Assembly: GCA_018712345.1 (NCBI GenBank)
Contig: DVHG01000001.1
Span: forward strand, 35,646-99,645
DNA length: 64,000 nt
DNA from: Candidatus Onthovicinus excrementipullorum
Lineage (GTDB): Bacteria > Bacillota > Clostridia > Oscillospirales > Acutalibacteraceae
Direction of reading: 5' to 3'
Positions 8,690 through 18,725 of this stretch are shown here, one piece after another (position 1 is the stretch's first letter; each line of letters begins with the position of its first letter). The notes beneath the pieces were generated by a model. It had not been told where the DNA came from, ran no database searches, and saw only the letters and a program-made list of their open reading frames with translations. A program made the translations under genes and the position numbers.

Positions 8690-10792
8690 TTATTCTTTTT
8701 CACCCGCGCCCGGCTGCTCCACGTCCGGGAGTTCTTCGGGCTGTGCGTCCGGATCCGGCTGAGCCGTCTCTTCCGGCTGCTCGGTGGTCTCCGGGGCTGA
8801 GGCCGGTGTATCCGTCGGTGGGAGCTCACCCTGTGGCGCGTCCTCCGCGTCGCCGCCGGACACCCCGTCATCCGAAGGCTTCGGCTGATTCGGGACGATC
8901 TCCGGCTCCGGGTCGATGGGCTCATTCTTCATGAGCTTATCGAACACCGCCCCGCTGCACTTCTCATGTGTAATGAGGTACTCGGCCACGCGGGACATCT
9001 CCTCCATATGGCTCTCCAGAATTTCACGGCAGCGCCGGTAGGCATTGAGAATGATCCGATTGACCTCCTCGTCAATTTCCGCCGCGACCTCCTCCGAGTA
9101 GTTGCGCATATGGTTGTAATCCTTGCCGAGGAAGACCTCGTCGTTATCCTTACCGAAAGCGATCGGGCCGAGCTTATCGCTCATGCCGTACTTGGTGACC
9201 ATCTTACGTGCGATATCTGTGGCACGCTCAATATCGTTGGAGGCGCCGGTTGAGATATCCCCCATGGTGAGCGATTCCGCCACACGGCCGCCCAGAAGCA
9301 CGACGATGCTGTCAAGCATGTCATTCTTGGTAGTGTAGCTCTTATCCTCCTTGGGCATGGACATGGTGTAGCCACCCGCCATGCCGCGCGGGACGATGGA
9401 GATCTCATGCACCGGGTCCTGACTGGGCAGGCAATAGGTGGCGATGGCGTGACCGGACTCGTGATACGCAGTGAGTTTTTTCTCCTTATCGCTCATTTTG
9501 TGCGAGCGCTTCTCCGTACCGACGACGACCTTGATCGTGGCCTCCTCGATCTCCTTCATGGTGATGGACTTATATCCCCGGCGCGCGGCGAGCAGTGCTG
9601 CCTCATTGAGCAGGTTTTCAAGATCCGCACCCGTGAACCCGGCGGTGGAACGCGCAATCACACCCAGATCCACATCGGGGGCAAGCGGTTTGTTTTTAGC
9701 GTGTACTTTTAGGATGGCCTCACGGCCATTGATATCGGGATAGCCGACCGTCACCTGGCGGTCAAAGCGACCGGGGCGCAGCAGCGCCGGATCCAGAATA
9801 TCCGGGCGGTTGGTGGCGGCGATGATGATAATGCCCTCATTCGCGCCGAAGCCGTCCATCTCCACAAGCAGCTGGTTGAGCGTCTGCTCACGTTCATCGT
9901 GGCCGCCGCCCATGCCGGCGCCGCGGTGGCGGCCGACGGCATCGATCTCATCGATGAAGATGATGGCCGGGGACTTCTTTTTGGCCTCGGAGAACAGGTC
10001 GCGCACGCGGGAGGCGCCCACGCCGACGTACATCTCCACGAAGTCCGAACCGGAGATGGAAAAGAACGGGACATTCGCCTCGCCCGCTACGGCGCGGGCC
10101 AACAGCGTTTTACCGGTGCCGGGCGGGCCGACGAGCAGGACGCCCTTCGGGATGCGCGCGCCCAGATCGTTAAACTTGAGCGGATCCTTGAGGAACTCGA
10201 CGATCTCGCTGAGCTCCTCCTTTTCCTCATCCGCACCGGCGACATCGTCAAAGGTGGTCTTGCGCTTTTCATCCTTGGCCTGCTTAACGCGCGCCTTGCC
10301 AAAGGAGAGGGTGCGGTTGGTCTCATTCGTCATGGTCTGGCTCATCTTACGCGTCACATACAGAATCACCAGCAGCAGCACGCCCATCAAAATCAGCGTG
10401 GGGATCATGGAGACCCACCAGGAGTCCCCCGAGCCGGGGACGTACTCCGCCTTGACCGGTGCATCCGGGTGCTCGCGGTTATACTCCATCACGTGCTCAT
10501 GGACATCCTGAACAAAGAGGCTCACGTTCGGCACGGTGTACTCCAGCGTTTCCTCGCCCGAATCCACCGTCTTATACTCCAAAGTACCGCTGCTCATGTT
10601 CAGGGAGTACTCCGTGACCTTGTTCTGATCAAACAGGCTGACGATCTGGTAATACTCCGTCTTCTCCTTTCCGGGCTGCTGGTGGAATGAGAAGTATGCG
10701 ATGCCCGCGATCAGCAGCGCCGGTATCAGCACATACGGCAGATATATCAGCCACTTTTTGGCGGAGTGGTTGCCGTTCTTTTTATCCAACAA
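8690..10792 (-). CDS. ftsH: ATP-dependent zinc metalloprotease FtsH
   Basis: Membrane helix 1 (about 14-34), an external domain, helix 2 (about 125-147), then an AAA+ ATPase: Walker A GPPGTGKT at 222-229, Walker B IIFIDEID at 277-284, and an SRH with arginine fingers near LLRPGRFDR. The zinc protease domain follows with HESGH at 444-448. It degrades unneeded membrane and short-lived cytosolic proteins. The last 80 residues are an unusual acidic, proline-rich, probably disordered tail ([15 protein letters not shown] and onward). The start is a TTG at 10792, 8 bases after GGAG. It follows hpt by 22 bases in the tilS-hpt-ftsH order common in Firmicutes. Confidence 0.97.
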   Translation of the reverse strand: MLDKKNGNHSAKKWLIYLPYVLIPALLIAGIAYFSFHQQPGKEKTEYYQIVSLFDQNKVTEYSLNMSSGTLEYKTVDSGEETLEYTVPNVSLFVQDVHEHVMEYNREHPDAPVKAEYVPGSGDSWWVSMIPTLILMGVLLLVILYVTRKMSQTMTNETNRTLSFGKARVKQAKDEKRKTTFDDVAGADEEKEELSEIVEFLKDPLKFNDLGARIPKGVLLVGPPGTGKTLLARAVAGEANVPFFSISGSDFVEMYVGVGASRVRDLFSEAKKKSPAIIFIDEIDAVGRHRGAGMGGGHDEREQTLNQLLVEMDGFGANEGIIIIAATNRPDILDPALLRPGRFDRQVTVGYPDINGREAILKVHAKNKPLAPDVDLGVIARSTAGFTGADLENLLNEAALLAARRGYKSITMKEIEEATIKVVVGTEKRSHKMSDKEKKLTAYHESGHAIATYCLPSQDPVHEISIVPRGMAGGYTMSMPKEDKSYTTKNDMLDSIVVLLGGRVAESLTMGDISTGASNDIERATDIARKMVTKYGMSDKLGPIAFGKDNDEVFLGKDYNHMRNYSEEVAAEIDEEVNRIILNAYRRCREILESHMEEMSRVAEYLITHEKCSGAVFDKLMKNEPIDPEPEIVPNQPKPSDDGVSGGDAEDAPQGELPPTDTPASAPETTEQPEETAQPDPDAQPEELPDVEQPGAGEKE

Positions 10793-10814
10793 AAATCAAC
10801 TCCTGTAACAGACT

Positions 10815-11354
10815 TTATTTGGAGTAAACCGCTTCCTTCAGTACTCCAAGATACGGTAAATTCCGATATTTTTCATCGTAATCCAGACCGTAGCCCACCA
10901 CAAACTCGTCCGGTACACTCGCGCCGACGTAGTCGGGGATGATATCCGCCTTACGGCGCTCCGGCTTGTCAAGGAACGTGCAGATCCGCACGCTCGCCGG
11001 GCCGCGGTCCATGAGCATCTTTTTCAGATAGCTGAGGGTGACGCCGCTGTCGAGAATGTCCTCCACGATCAGCAGATCATACCCCTCCAGATTGATATCA
11101 AGATCCTTGACGATCTTTACCACACCGGAGGTCTTGACCCCGGAGCCGTAGCTGGAGACCGCCATAAAATCAATGCGGCACGGAATATCAATCGCGCGCA
11201 TCAGATCCGCCATGAATACGACGGACCCCTTCAGAACACTGACCATAAGAAGATTTTTACCCTGATAGTCCGTGCTTATGCGCCGGCCAAGCCCGGCGAC
11301 GATGGTGTGGATCTGCTCCTCATTGAGGAGAATCCGTTCAATATCCTCTCTCAT
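10815..11354 (-). CDS. hpt: Hypoxanthine(-guanine) phosphoribosyltransferase
   Basis: It makes IMP or GMP from the free base and PRPP in purine salvage. The PRPP-binding loop LLIVEDILDSGVTL is intact (near residue 98), and the first flexible loop SVLKGSV and the later FVVGYGLDYDEKYRNLPYLG end are typical. I start it at the ATG at 11354, which overlaps the tilS stop as ATGA and sits 4 bases after GGAGGA. This gives 179 residues, the normal length. An in-frame TTG 12 bases upstream is less likely. It is translationally coupled to tilS. Confidence 0.96.
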   Translation of the reverse strand: MREDIERILLNEEQIHTIVAGLGRRISTDYQGKNLLMVSVLKGSVVFMADLMRAIDIPCRIDFMAVSSYGSGVKTSGVVKIVKDLDINLEGYDLLIVEDILDSGVTLSYLKKMLMDRGPASVRICTFLDKPERRKADIIPDYVGASVPDEFVVGYGLDYDEKYRNLPYLGVLKEAVYSK

Positions 11355-12691
11355 ATGTTCCTCCAAATTCGGATCTGATAAAAGCGCCGTGTCTCCGCCC
11401 CCAGGCGGGCGCGGACATCCGGCCCAAAGCCCTCCGCCCAGAGGACACCCGCCTCATCAGCTGCGATCACGCACATCGCGCGGGCATCCGGCGGGATGTG
11501 CGCCTCATTAAACAGCTTTTTCAAGCTCTTGCGCGGGCGGCCCGCCAGCTGAAGGGCATCACCCGGTGCTCTGGAGCGAAGGACTGCTTTTCTGTTTATT
11601 TTATCACAATCGACCGCGATATCCAAGACTTCATTTTTAAACTTTTTGTGTCCTGCAGATTGCAGAATGATTTCAGCCTCTCCGCCGGGGATCGTATATC
11701 GGCCCGGCCTGAGCGGGAAACAGAACGGCTCCGGTTCCTTTTCCGCGGCCGGGAAAGTCAAAAAGCCGCCGGAGACGGCGACATCCACCCCCCCGTTGAG
11801 CGACGCGCGCCCGCCGCTGTGCAGCATCTCCTCCAGCCGGATCAGGTGCCGCCGCTCAGGCATCACCCCGCCGTGCGTATAGAGAATCCGGTAGAGCGCG
11901 CGGCGGCGCACCGGCGGCGTCAGGGCGCTGAGCAGCTGCGCGTCATACCGCCCGCCGCACTCCGCCCCGTGCAGTGCCTCCTCCGCCAGATGGCTGAGGC
12001 AGGCCTCATCCTCCCGGGCATCAGTCAGAAAGCGGCAGAAAGCATCCTCCATCGCCGGATTGATCTGACGGAGCTGCGGGACAACATCAAGCCGGATGCG
12101 GTTGCGCGTATAGGCCCGGCTGCGGTTGCTGGAATCCAAGCGGTATTCAATCCCGTTTTCCGCACAGTACGCCTCCACCTGATCGCGCGTGCAGTCGATC
12201 AGCGGGCGGATCACCGCCCCACGCACAGGCGGGATGCCGCACGCGCCGCGCAGGCCGGCGCCGCGTGTCAGATTGTAAAGAACGGTCTCCACGCTGTCGG
12301 ACAGGGTGTGGGCAGTGGCCGTTTTCCCGCCCAGGGAGGTCAGATAGTGATAGCGCACCCGGCGGCCGCACTCTTCAATCCCAAGGCCGCGTTCCTGCGC
12401 GAGGGTACCTACATCGGCACGCAGCACGTGCAGCGGAACCGCGTGCCCGTCACAGACGGACCGGACAAAACGCTCGTCCCCGTCGGATTCCTCCCCGCGC
12501 AGCAGGTGGTTAACGTGGGCCGCCTCCAGCACCAGTCCCAGACGCTCCCGCAGCGCCAGCAAAAAATGCAGGAGCGCCATGGAATCCGCACCACCGGAGA
12601 GTGCGATAATCACGCGCTCCCCCGGGGCGAGCATCCCATAACGCTCCACCGTTTCCATTGCCTGCCGTTCCAGAGACTTATTCATATTCAT
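11351..12691 (-). CDS. tilS: tRNA(Ile)-lysidine synthetase TilS
   Basis: The PP-loop ATP pyrophosphatase motif is ALSGGADSMALL near residues 30-41. TilS-type sequences DGHAVPLHVLRADV and the later CGRRVRYHYL follow, then a C-terminal TilS domain ending ETRRFYQIRIWRNI. The enzyme puts lysine on C34 of the CAU-anticodon tRNA so that it reads AUA, which is essential. Length (446) is normal. The listed ATG at 12691 overlaps the dnaB stop; the second ATG at 12685 has better spacing from GGTG and may be the true start. It is coupled to hpt downstream. Confidence 0.95.
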   Translation of the reverse strand: MNMNKSLERQAMETVERYGMLAPGERVIIALSGGADSMALLHFLLALRERLGLVLEAAHVNHLLRGEESDGDERFVRSVCDGHAVPLHVLRADVGTLAQERGLGIEECGRRVRYHYLTSLGGKTATAHTLSDSVETVLYNLTRGAGLRGACGIPPVRGAVIRPLIDCTRDQVEAYCAENGIEYRLDSSNRSRAYTRNRIRLDVVPQLRQINPAMEDAFCRFLTDAREDEACLSHLAEEALHGAECGGRYDAQLLSALTPPVRRRALYRILYTHGGVMPERRHLIRLEEMLHSGGRASLNGGVDVAVSGGFLTFPAAEKEPEPFCFPLRPGRYTIPGGEAEIILQSAGHKKFKNEVLDIAVDCDKINRKAVLRSRAPGDALQLAGRPRKSLKKLFNEAHIPPDARAMCVIAADEAGVLWAEGFGPDVRARLGAETRRFYQIRIWRNI

Positions 12692-14073
12692 TCACCAAAG
12701 TTTTCCGCAAGGGTGGTAAAGAGCGTAAATTCGGAATTCCAGCCGAGCTTGACCGTCTCCGTGGGGCCGTGGCGGTTCTTGGAAACGATAACCTCAATCA
12801 CGCTGCTCGTCGGCTTGGGCATGTTGGGGACCTGTTCGCCGTCCTTGCCCTCGCTGTCATAATAATCGTCCCGGTAGAGCATCATGATGATGTCCGCATC
12901 CTGCTCGATGGAGCCGGACTCACGCAGGTCCGACATCTGGGGGCGGTGTGATTTGCCGCGCCCCTCCGTCACACGGGAGAGCTGCGCCAGCGTGACGACC
13001 GGGATATTCAGATCCTTGGCCATCAATTTCAGGTTCCGCGTGATCTCGGAGACCTCCTGCACGCGGTTATCCGTGCGGGTGCCGGATTTCATCAGCTGGA
13101 GATAGTCGATAAAGATGCAGTCTACATCCTTCATCCGCCGTACGCGCGCCTTCATCTCCGGCGCGGTGATGGTGGACGTATCGTCAAAATAGAGCGGACA
13201 GTCATTGAGCTGGATGGTCGCCTCGCCCAACCGGACCCAGTCATCCGGATCGAGTTCGCCGTTGCGCATCTTGACGCTCTGCACGCGCGACTGCATGGAG
13301 AGCACCCGCTGTGCCAGCTGCTCCTTGTTCATCTCCAGAGAGAAAAAGAGCACCTTTTTGTGCGCTTTGAGCGCGACATTCAGCGCCATATTCAGGGCAA
13401 AGCTCGTCTTACCCATGGCGGGGCGGGCGCCGACGATGACCAGATCCGACTTATTCAGGCCGGAGATAACCTTGTCCAGCGCGGAAAACCCGGTGGAAGT
13501 CCCCAGGTACTCCTCCTTATCTGCGGAGGTGATCTTATGCAGGTGGTCGTAGACCTCATTGACAATGATATCCCCAATCTGCGCTGGGCCGTTTGTGCTC
13601 CGGCCGCGGCGGATATCATAGATGCGCTGCTCCGCGGCATCGAGCAAGATATCCGGGGAATCCGCCTGCTCCATGGCCGTGTTGATAATATCACGTGAGG
13701 CCTCAATCAGCGATCGGATATAGTACTTATCGCGCACCGTACGGGCGTATGCCTCCACATTGGCCGTGGTGGGGAACGCGTCCAGCAGGCGGAAGAGATA
13801 CTCCTTCCCCTCCTCATCCCGGAAGATATTGTCCCGCCGCAGCATATCGAGAAGCACGAGCGGATCCACCTTGTTCCCCGTGGCGTCAATACTGACCATC
13901 GCGGAAAAGATCGCCTGATGGCGAGGCAGGAAGAAGTAGTCCGGCTTGAGGATCAGCATCACCTGTGTCATACACTCCGGATCCTTCAGGATACAGCCAA
14001 GCACAGCCTGCTCCGATTCCAGGCTGTGCGGCAGATCCGCCTCATTCAGTTGTGCAAACGGCATATTTTCCAT
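12688..14073 (-). CDS. dnaB: Replicative DNA helicase DnaB
   Basis: The 461-residue protein has the DnaB N-terminal helical domain (PHSLESEQAVLGCIL) and a RecA-type motor: Walker A GARPAMGKTS near 215-224, Walker B CIFIDYLQLM, and the H4 region LSRVTEGRGKSHRPQMSDLRESGSI. It unwinds DNA at the replication fork as a hexamer. The loader genes that would place it on DNA (DnaD/DnaC types) are in this window at 50.6-52.7 kb. It follows rplI by 8 bases in the gdpP-rplI-dnaB order conserved in Firmicutes. Confidence 0.97.
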   Translation of the reverse strand: MENMPFAQLNEADLPHSLESEQAVLGCILKDPECMTQVMLILKPDYFFLPRHQAIFSAMVSIDATGNKVDPLVLLDMLRRDNIFRDEEGKEYLFRLLDAFPTTANVEAYARTVRDKYYIRSLIEASRDIINTAMEQADSPDILLDAAEQRIYDIRRGRSTNGPAQIGDIIVNEVYDHLHKITSADKEEYLGTSTGFSALDKVISGLNKSDLVIVGARPAMGKTSFALNMALNVALKAHKKVLFFSLEMNKEQLAQRVLSMQSRVQSVKMRNGELDPDDWVRLGEATIQLNDCPLYFDDTSTITAPEMKARVRRMKDVDCIFIDYLQLMKSGTRTDNRVQEVSEITRNLKLMAKDLNIPVVTLAQLSRVTEGRGKSHRPQMSDLRESGSIEQDADIIMMLYRDDYYDSEGKDGEQVPNMPKPTSSVIEVIVSKNRHGPTETVKLGWNSEFTLFTTLAENFGE

Positions 14074-14081
14074 GGGAAATA

Positions 14082-14525
14082 TTACTCCTCACTGACCGCC
14101 ACATAGACCGTCGCGGTGACTCCATAGCCAAATTTGACCGTGGCCTGATAGGTGCCGAAATTCTTGATCTCCTCGACCTCAACCTTGCGTTTATCGGCCT
14201 TGACGCTGTAGTCGGAGGCGAGCCGCGCAGCGATATCCTTAGCCGTGACGGAACCGAACAGCCGTCCGTTCGTCCCCGCTTTGGCGGTGATGCGGATTGT
14301 CTGGCCGTCGATCTTTTTGGCAAAGGCCTGTGCCTGCTTGGTCTCGACCTCAATCCGGTGCTGCTCGGCGGCCTCACGCCCACGCAGCTCCGTCATCGCC
14401 TGGGCATTTGCCTCCACGGCGAGCTTACGCGGGAACAGGAAATTGCGCGCATAGCCGTCAGTCGTCGTCACGAGCTCGCCCTTTTTCCCGAGCCCTTTTA
14501 CATCCTGGGACAGAATTACTTTCAT
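14082..14525 (-). CDS. rplI: Ribosomal protein bL9
   Basis: 147 residues, the normal length. The N-terminal rRNA-binding domain shows the hallmark [18 protein letters not shown] and [14 protein letters not shown]. The central helix and the C-terminal domain ([12 protein letters not shown]) are present. It binds 23S rRNA and stabilises the L1 stalk region. The gene sits 3 bases after gdpP and 8 before dnaB, so it is translated from the same transcript. Confidence 0.98.
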   Translation of the reverse strand: MKVILSQDVKGLGKKGELVTTTDGYARNFLFPRKLAVEANAQAMTELRGREAAEQHRIEVETKQAQAFAKKIDGQTIRITAKAGTNGRLFGSVTAKDIAARLASDYSVKADKRKVEVEEIKNFGTYQATVKFGYGVTATVYVAVSEE

Positions 14526-14528
14526 GGT

Positions 14529-16526
14529 TTAATCCTCCGTCTGAACGTCCCCCAGGGACGCGTAATATTTATCAATCTCAGAGAGCAGGCGCACCTTGGC
14601 GTCCGTCAGGCTGATATCGTCGAGCTGGGCCGCCGCCATGGTCTGATGGCCGCCGCCGCCCAGCGCCTCCATGATGAGCTGTACATTGATCTTCCCCATG
14701 CTGCGCGCGGAGATGTTGACAAGGCCGTCCGACGCATAGAGGACAAAGGATGCCTTGACACCGGTGATATTGAGCATTTCATCCGCCGCCTGGGAGGAGA
14801 TCACGCGGATATCGTTATCCACAATATCCGCAATGGCGATCGCACACTCGCGGTAGACGTCCGCACCGGAGACGATCGTATTTCTCATTTTATAATCTTC
14901 AATGTCATCTGTAAAGAGCTGTTTGACACTGATGATATCGGCGCCGCAGCTCTTCAGATAGGCGGCCGCCTCAAAGGTGCGCACGCCCGTGCGCATGATA
15001 AAGTTGCGCGTGTCAAGCATAATGCCGGCGAGCAGCGCCTCCGCCTCAAATTTCCCGACCACCGGCTTATTGCCACGCTGGCCCATGTATTGCAGTAGTT
15101 CCGTCACCATCTCGGACGCCGAGGACGCCCCCGGCTCGTGGAAAAAGATCAGGGCGTTTTCAATGTGGTCGACGACTTTGCGGTGATGGTCAATGACGAT
15201 GACCGCCTTGGCCGCACGGTACAGCTCCGGGGACTCCACAAAGTCCGGGCGGTGCGTATCCACAATGATGAGCAGGCTCTTTTTGGTCAGAATCCGCAGC
15301 GCCTGCTCGGGCTCGATGAGCATGCCGCCCCTGCCCTGCTCATCCATGCGCTTGACGAGCGGCATGGTCAGTGTCTTGTGCCGGGACATGACGATATAGG
15401 CCTCTTTCTTCTGGGCGATCGCCTCACTGTACATGCCGATGGCGGCGCCGAGCGCATCCAGATCGGCAAAGCGGTGGCCCATGATCAGGACATTTTCACT
15501 GCCCTCAATCAGTTCCTCGATGGCGGTGGCCGTGATGCGCGTATGTACCTTTGTCCCCTTTTCGACGCCCATGGAGACGCCGCCAAAGAACTCGTAGGCA
15601 TCCCGCTGCTTGATGGCGGCCTGATCCCCGCCGCGGCCGAGCGCCATATCAAGCGCCTGCTTGGCCTTGTCCCCGCTCTCCTTGACACTGTCCCCGCGGC
15701 CGACGCCGATGGAGAGCGTCAGCCCCTTAACCCCTGCATAGGAAAAGCGGCGCATATTCGTCAGCACGCTAAATTTATCGTCGATCATCCTGTTGAGCTG
15801 GCGGTCCTCTGTCACCGCGACAAAGCGGGCATCTCCCAGCCTGCACATAAAGGCCGGGTATTCGGACATCCAGTTTTCAATGATCTTTTCCACGCCGCCC
15901 GTAACGGCAGCGCGCTCGGAGTCCCGAAGGTTCTGCGTGGCCTCAAGCAGATTGTCAGCGGCGATGTACATCACCGCCGGATGCATTCCCTCATATTCCT
16001 CCGCAACCTGCTTGAGCGATGTGTCGTCGACAAAGAGGAGCATATACACGGGCACCCCGCCCGACCGGCTGCGGCCGAGCGCCCCGGCGTAGACCGTGTA
16101 CATCCGATCCCCGTAGACGGTGGGCGTGCTGCCGACATCTGCCAGCTCCTGAAGCGTCACATCGCCGATGAAGGCGTGCACATCCTCATCCTCCAGCTCC
16201 TGATCCCCCATGACGCGGGCGCGGAACAGGTCATTGTACCAGACGACCCGGCCCGCCGCATCCGCCGTGAGGACGGGCAGCGGGAAGCGCTCCACCGATT
16301 CACGTTGCGTCAGGTCCAACGCATTGTTCAGGCGCTTGACCGAGCTGTCTACCCGGCTCTTCAGCCGGTGGGCCAGTACGAGGGAGACGGCCGTGACAAC
16401 CAGTGCCGCCGCCAGCTCCGCAAGTGCAAGCTGCCACTGCCCGACTAAAAAGGTAGTCAGGATAAATATGGCCGCCGCTGCCGCAGACAGCGCGCAGATC
16501 AGGATTTCGGTACGGAATTTTTTCAT
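14529..16526 (-). CDS. gdpP: GdpP-type c-di-AMP phosphodiesterase
   Basis: Two membrane helices (about 5-29 and 33-52), a PAS-like region (about 80-170), a degenerate GGDEF domain (about 175-300) and a DHH/DHHA1 phosphodiesterase (about 340-660). Metal ligands are visible: H351, D355 and D357 in HRFADLDALG, D423 in VDTHRP and H446/H447 in IDHHRK. The C-terminal GGGHQTMAAAQ loop is present. It breaks down the second messenger c-di-AMP, which controls potassium balance and wall stress. The GGDEF motif itself is absent, as usual in this family. It lies 7 bases after the RNase J gene. Confidence 0.95.
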   Translation of the reverse strand: MKKFRTEILICALSAAAAAIFILTTFLVGQWQLALAELAAALVVTAVSLVLAHRLKSRVDSSVKRLNNALDLTQRESVERFPLPVLTADAAGRVVWYNDLFRARVMGDQELEDEDVHAFIGDVTLQELADVGSTPTVYGDRMYTVYAGALGRSRSGGVPVYMLLFVDDTSLKQVAEEYEGMHPAVMYIAADNLLEATQNLRDSERAAVTGGVEKIIENWMSEYPAFMCRLGDARFVAVTEDRQLNRMIDDKFSVLTNMRRFSYAGVKGLTLSIGVGRGDSVKESGDKAKQALDMALGRGGDQAAIKQRDAYEFFGGVSMGVEKGTKVHTRITATAIEELIEGSENVLIMGHRFADLDALGAAIGMYSEAIAQKKEAYIVMSRHKTLTMPLVKRMDEQGRGGMLIEPEQALRILTKKSLLIIVDTHRPDFVESPELYRAAKAVIVIDHHRKVVDHIENALIFFHEPGASSASEMVTELLQYMGQRGNKPVVGKFEAEALLAGIMLDTRNFIMRTGVRTFEAAAYLKSCGADIISVKQLFTDDIEDYKMRNTIVSGADVYRECAIAIADIVDNDIRVISSQAADEMLNITGVKASFVLYASDGLVNISARSMGKINVQLIMEALGGGGHQTMAAAQLDDISLTDAKVRLLSEIDKYYASLGDVQTED

Positions 16527-16533
16527 GACAACC

Positions 16534-18483
16534 TCACACTTCCATCAGGACGGGCAAAATCATCGGGCTGCGCTTGGTGCGCTCATACATCAGTCGGGAG
16601 ACATCGTCCCGCAGGCGTGTCTTAATGCTGTTCCACTCGCGTACGCGGTGCGCCCGGCAGTCCTCCAGCGCACGGCTGGCCACGCGCTTGGCATCCTCGA
16701 GCAGATCCTCCGCCTCACGGACGTAGACAAACCCGCGGGAGACGACATCCGGCCCAGCGACAATCTCGCCGGTCGTTCCGTCGATCGTGGCGACGACGAC
16801 GATCAGGCCGTCCTCTGCCAAATGCTTGCGGTCCTTGAGGACCACACTGCCCACATCACCGACGCCGTAACCGTCCACGAACACGCGCCCTGCCGGCACG
16901 GTGGAGACGGCCTTCAGGTGATCCGGTGTCAGTTCCACGACCACACCGTTGTCGGGCGTGACGATATTTTTCTTGTCAATCCCCATACTCTCCGCGAGCA
17001 TTTTGTTCTTGAGCATGTGCTTCTGCTCGCCGTGGACCGGGATAAAGAACTTCGGCTTGACCAAGCCGATGAGCAGCTTGATCTCCTCCTGACAGGCGTG
17101 ACCGGACACGTGAACGTCGTACATGCGCTCATAGATCACCTCTGCGCCGAGCTTGATGAGCTCATTGACGACGTTGCCCACCGATTTCTCGTTCCCGGGG
17201 ATCGGGGTGGCGGAGATGATGACATAGTCATTGGGGGTAATGCTGACCTTGCGGTGGTCGGTCATGGCCATCCGGGTCAGCGCGCTCATGGGCTCCCCCT
17301 GGCTGCCCGTCGTGATCAGGACAATTTTATCATTCGGATAGCGGTTGATCAGATCGATATTAATCAGCAGGCCGTCCGGCACGTGCAGATACCCCAGCTC
17401 CGAACCGATGGCGACAACGTTCTCCAGACTGCGGCCGGAGAGGGCAACTTTGCGCCCGAGGCTCTGCGCGATATCCATGATCTGCTGCACCCGGTGGATG
17501 TTGGAGGCAAAGGTGGCCACGATGATCCGCCGGTCGCGCGCCTTGCGAAACAGGGTCTCAAATGATTCGCCGACCTTTTTCTCACTGGGCGTAAAGCCCG
17601 GCCGCTCCGCGTTGGTGGACTCGCACATCATGCACAGCACGCCCTCGCGCCCGAGCTCAGCAAAGCGCGCCAGATCGATCATCCCGCCGTCGATCGGCGT
17701 GGGATCAATCTTAAAGTCGCCCGTGTGGACGATGACGCCCTCCGGCGTATGGATGGCAAAGGCCAGCGCATCCGGGATCGAGTGATTGACATGGATCATC
17801 TCCATGACAAAATTCCCCTTTTTCACCCGGTCGCCCGGCTTGACGACATGCAGCTTTGCCCGGCCGAGCAGGCCGTGCTCCCGCAGCTTCCCCTCGATCA
17901 GGCCGATGGTCAGCCGGGTGCCGTAGACGGGAATATTTACCTTTTTGAGCAAATAGGCCAGCCCGCCGATATGGTCCTCATGGCCGTGGGTGATAAAAAT
18001 GCCGCGGATCTTATCCGCGTTGCGCTCCACATAGGTGAAATCCGGGATCACCAGGTCGACACCCGGCATATCGGCATCCGGGAAGGACAGGCCGCAGTCG
18101 ACAAGGATCATATCGTTCCCGCACTCAAAGAGCGTCATATTCTTCCCAATTTCATTGATGCCGCCGAGAAACGCAATGCGCACCGGCATTTTGGACAGGC
18201 TCTTTTTAACCGGCCTGCGTCCGCGGGCGGCGGACTCCCAGGCAATGTTTTCCTTTGCCGCAACGGGTGCCTTGGCCTGATTTGCCGGCTTCCTGGTGCG
18301 GGTGGCTGCGGCCGTCTCTGTTTTGGGAGCACTGCTCCTGCGTGCAGGGCGCGCAGCACCCTTGGGCGCAGACTTTTTGGTCTGGCTGCGCGCGGCAGGC
18401 AGCGTATCGAGCTGCTTTTTCCCACGTGGGGCAGCATCGATGATCTCCGGTACCGCGTTGCCTGATATTCTGTTTTTCTCCAT
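16534..18483 (-). CDS. rnj: Ribonuclease J
   Basis: A metallo-beta-lactamase/beta-CASP nuclease with the zinc site THGHEDHIGG (near residue 165), NHSIPDA, and the later HVSGHACQEEIK and PVHGEQKH motifs. It carries out 5'-3' exonucleolytic and endonucleolytic RNA decay and maturation. The first 90 residues are an unusually long basic, Lys/Arg/Ala/Pro-rich tail that looks disordered. The catalytic core starts near SKMPVRIAFLGGINEIGKN. Such tails can bind RNA or partners; this is inference. It is the first gene of the run that reaches to ftsH. Only one RNase J is seen here, so J1 and J2 cannot be told apart. Confidence 0.95.
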   Translation of the reverse strand: MEKNRISGNAVPEIIDAAPRGKKQLDTLPAARSQTKKSAPKGAARPARRSSAPKTETAAATRTRKPANQAKAPVAAKENIAWESAARGRRPVKKSLSKMPVRIAFLGGINEIGKNMTLFECGNDMILVDCGLSFPDADMPGVDLVIPDFTYVERNADKIRGIFITHGHEDHIGGLAYLLKKVNIPVYGTRLTIGLIEGKLREHGLLGRAKLHVVKPGDRVKKGNFVMEMIHVNHSIPDALAFAIHTPEGVIVHTGDFKIDPTPIDGGMIDLARFAELGREGVLCMMCESTNAERPGFTPSEKKVGESFETLFRKARDRRIIVATFASNIHRVQQIMDIAQSLGRKVALSGRSLENVVAIGSELGYLHVPDGLLINIDLINRYPNDKIVLITTGSQGEPMSALTRMAMTDHRKVSITPNDYVIISATPIPGNEKSVGNVVNELIKLGAEVIYERMYDVHVSGHACQEEIKLLIGLVKPKFFIPVHGEQKHMLKNKMLAESMGIDKKNIVTPDNGVVVELTPDHLKAVSTVPAGRVFVDGYGVGDVGSVVLKDRKHLAEDGLIVVVATIDGTTGEIVAGPDVVSRGFVYVREAEDLLEDAKRVASRALEDCRAHRVREWNSIKTRLRDDVSRLMYERTKRSPMILPVLMEV

Positions 18484-18566
18484 TCAAATTCTCCTTATTA
18501 TTTTCATAAACTTATCATACCTAAACAACCCGTCGGCACCCCGCCGGCGAGCTTTGACTTCACAGG

Positions 18567-18595
18567 TTCACAGGTGCAGAAAGCACCTGTACAAT
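18567..18595 (+). promoter_or_regulatory. Promoter-like sequence with a dyad in its spacer
   Basis: TTCACA (18567-18572), 17 bases and TACAAT (18590-18595) on the plus strand. The spacer contains ACAGGTG-CAGAAAG-CACCTGT. It points away from rnj into a 240-base gap that has no convincing plus-strand gene. It could drive a short RNA, or the dyad could be part of minus-strand control. Confidence 0.3.
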
Positions 18596-18725
18596 GTTTT
18601 ATGTTCGCCGCCGGAGGCGGCCTGCACAAAAGGCAATTTATAACAGACGGCGGCACGGCACACTGCGGCGCCGCCAAAACATCCAAATCCCTGCCGCGCG
18701 AAATACACGGCTATAGAAATCATTC

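Noticed and set aside
8190..8934. Cluster of overlapping short frames on both strands between the kinase and ftsH
   Set aside because: They run through palindromic repeats and the low-complexity end of ftsH, and have no credible starts or protein features.
11498..18465. Several long plus-strand frames (about 250-450 codons) opposite tilS, dnaB, gdpP and rnj
   Set aside because: All are antisense to well-identified housekeeping genes, have compositions typical of high-GC shadow frames, and lack ribosome sites and known motifs.
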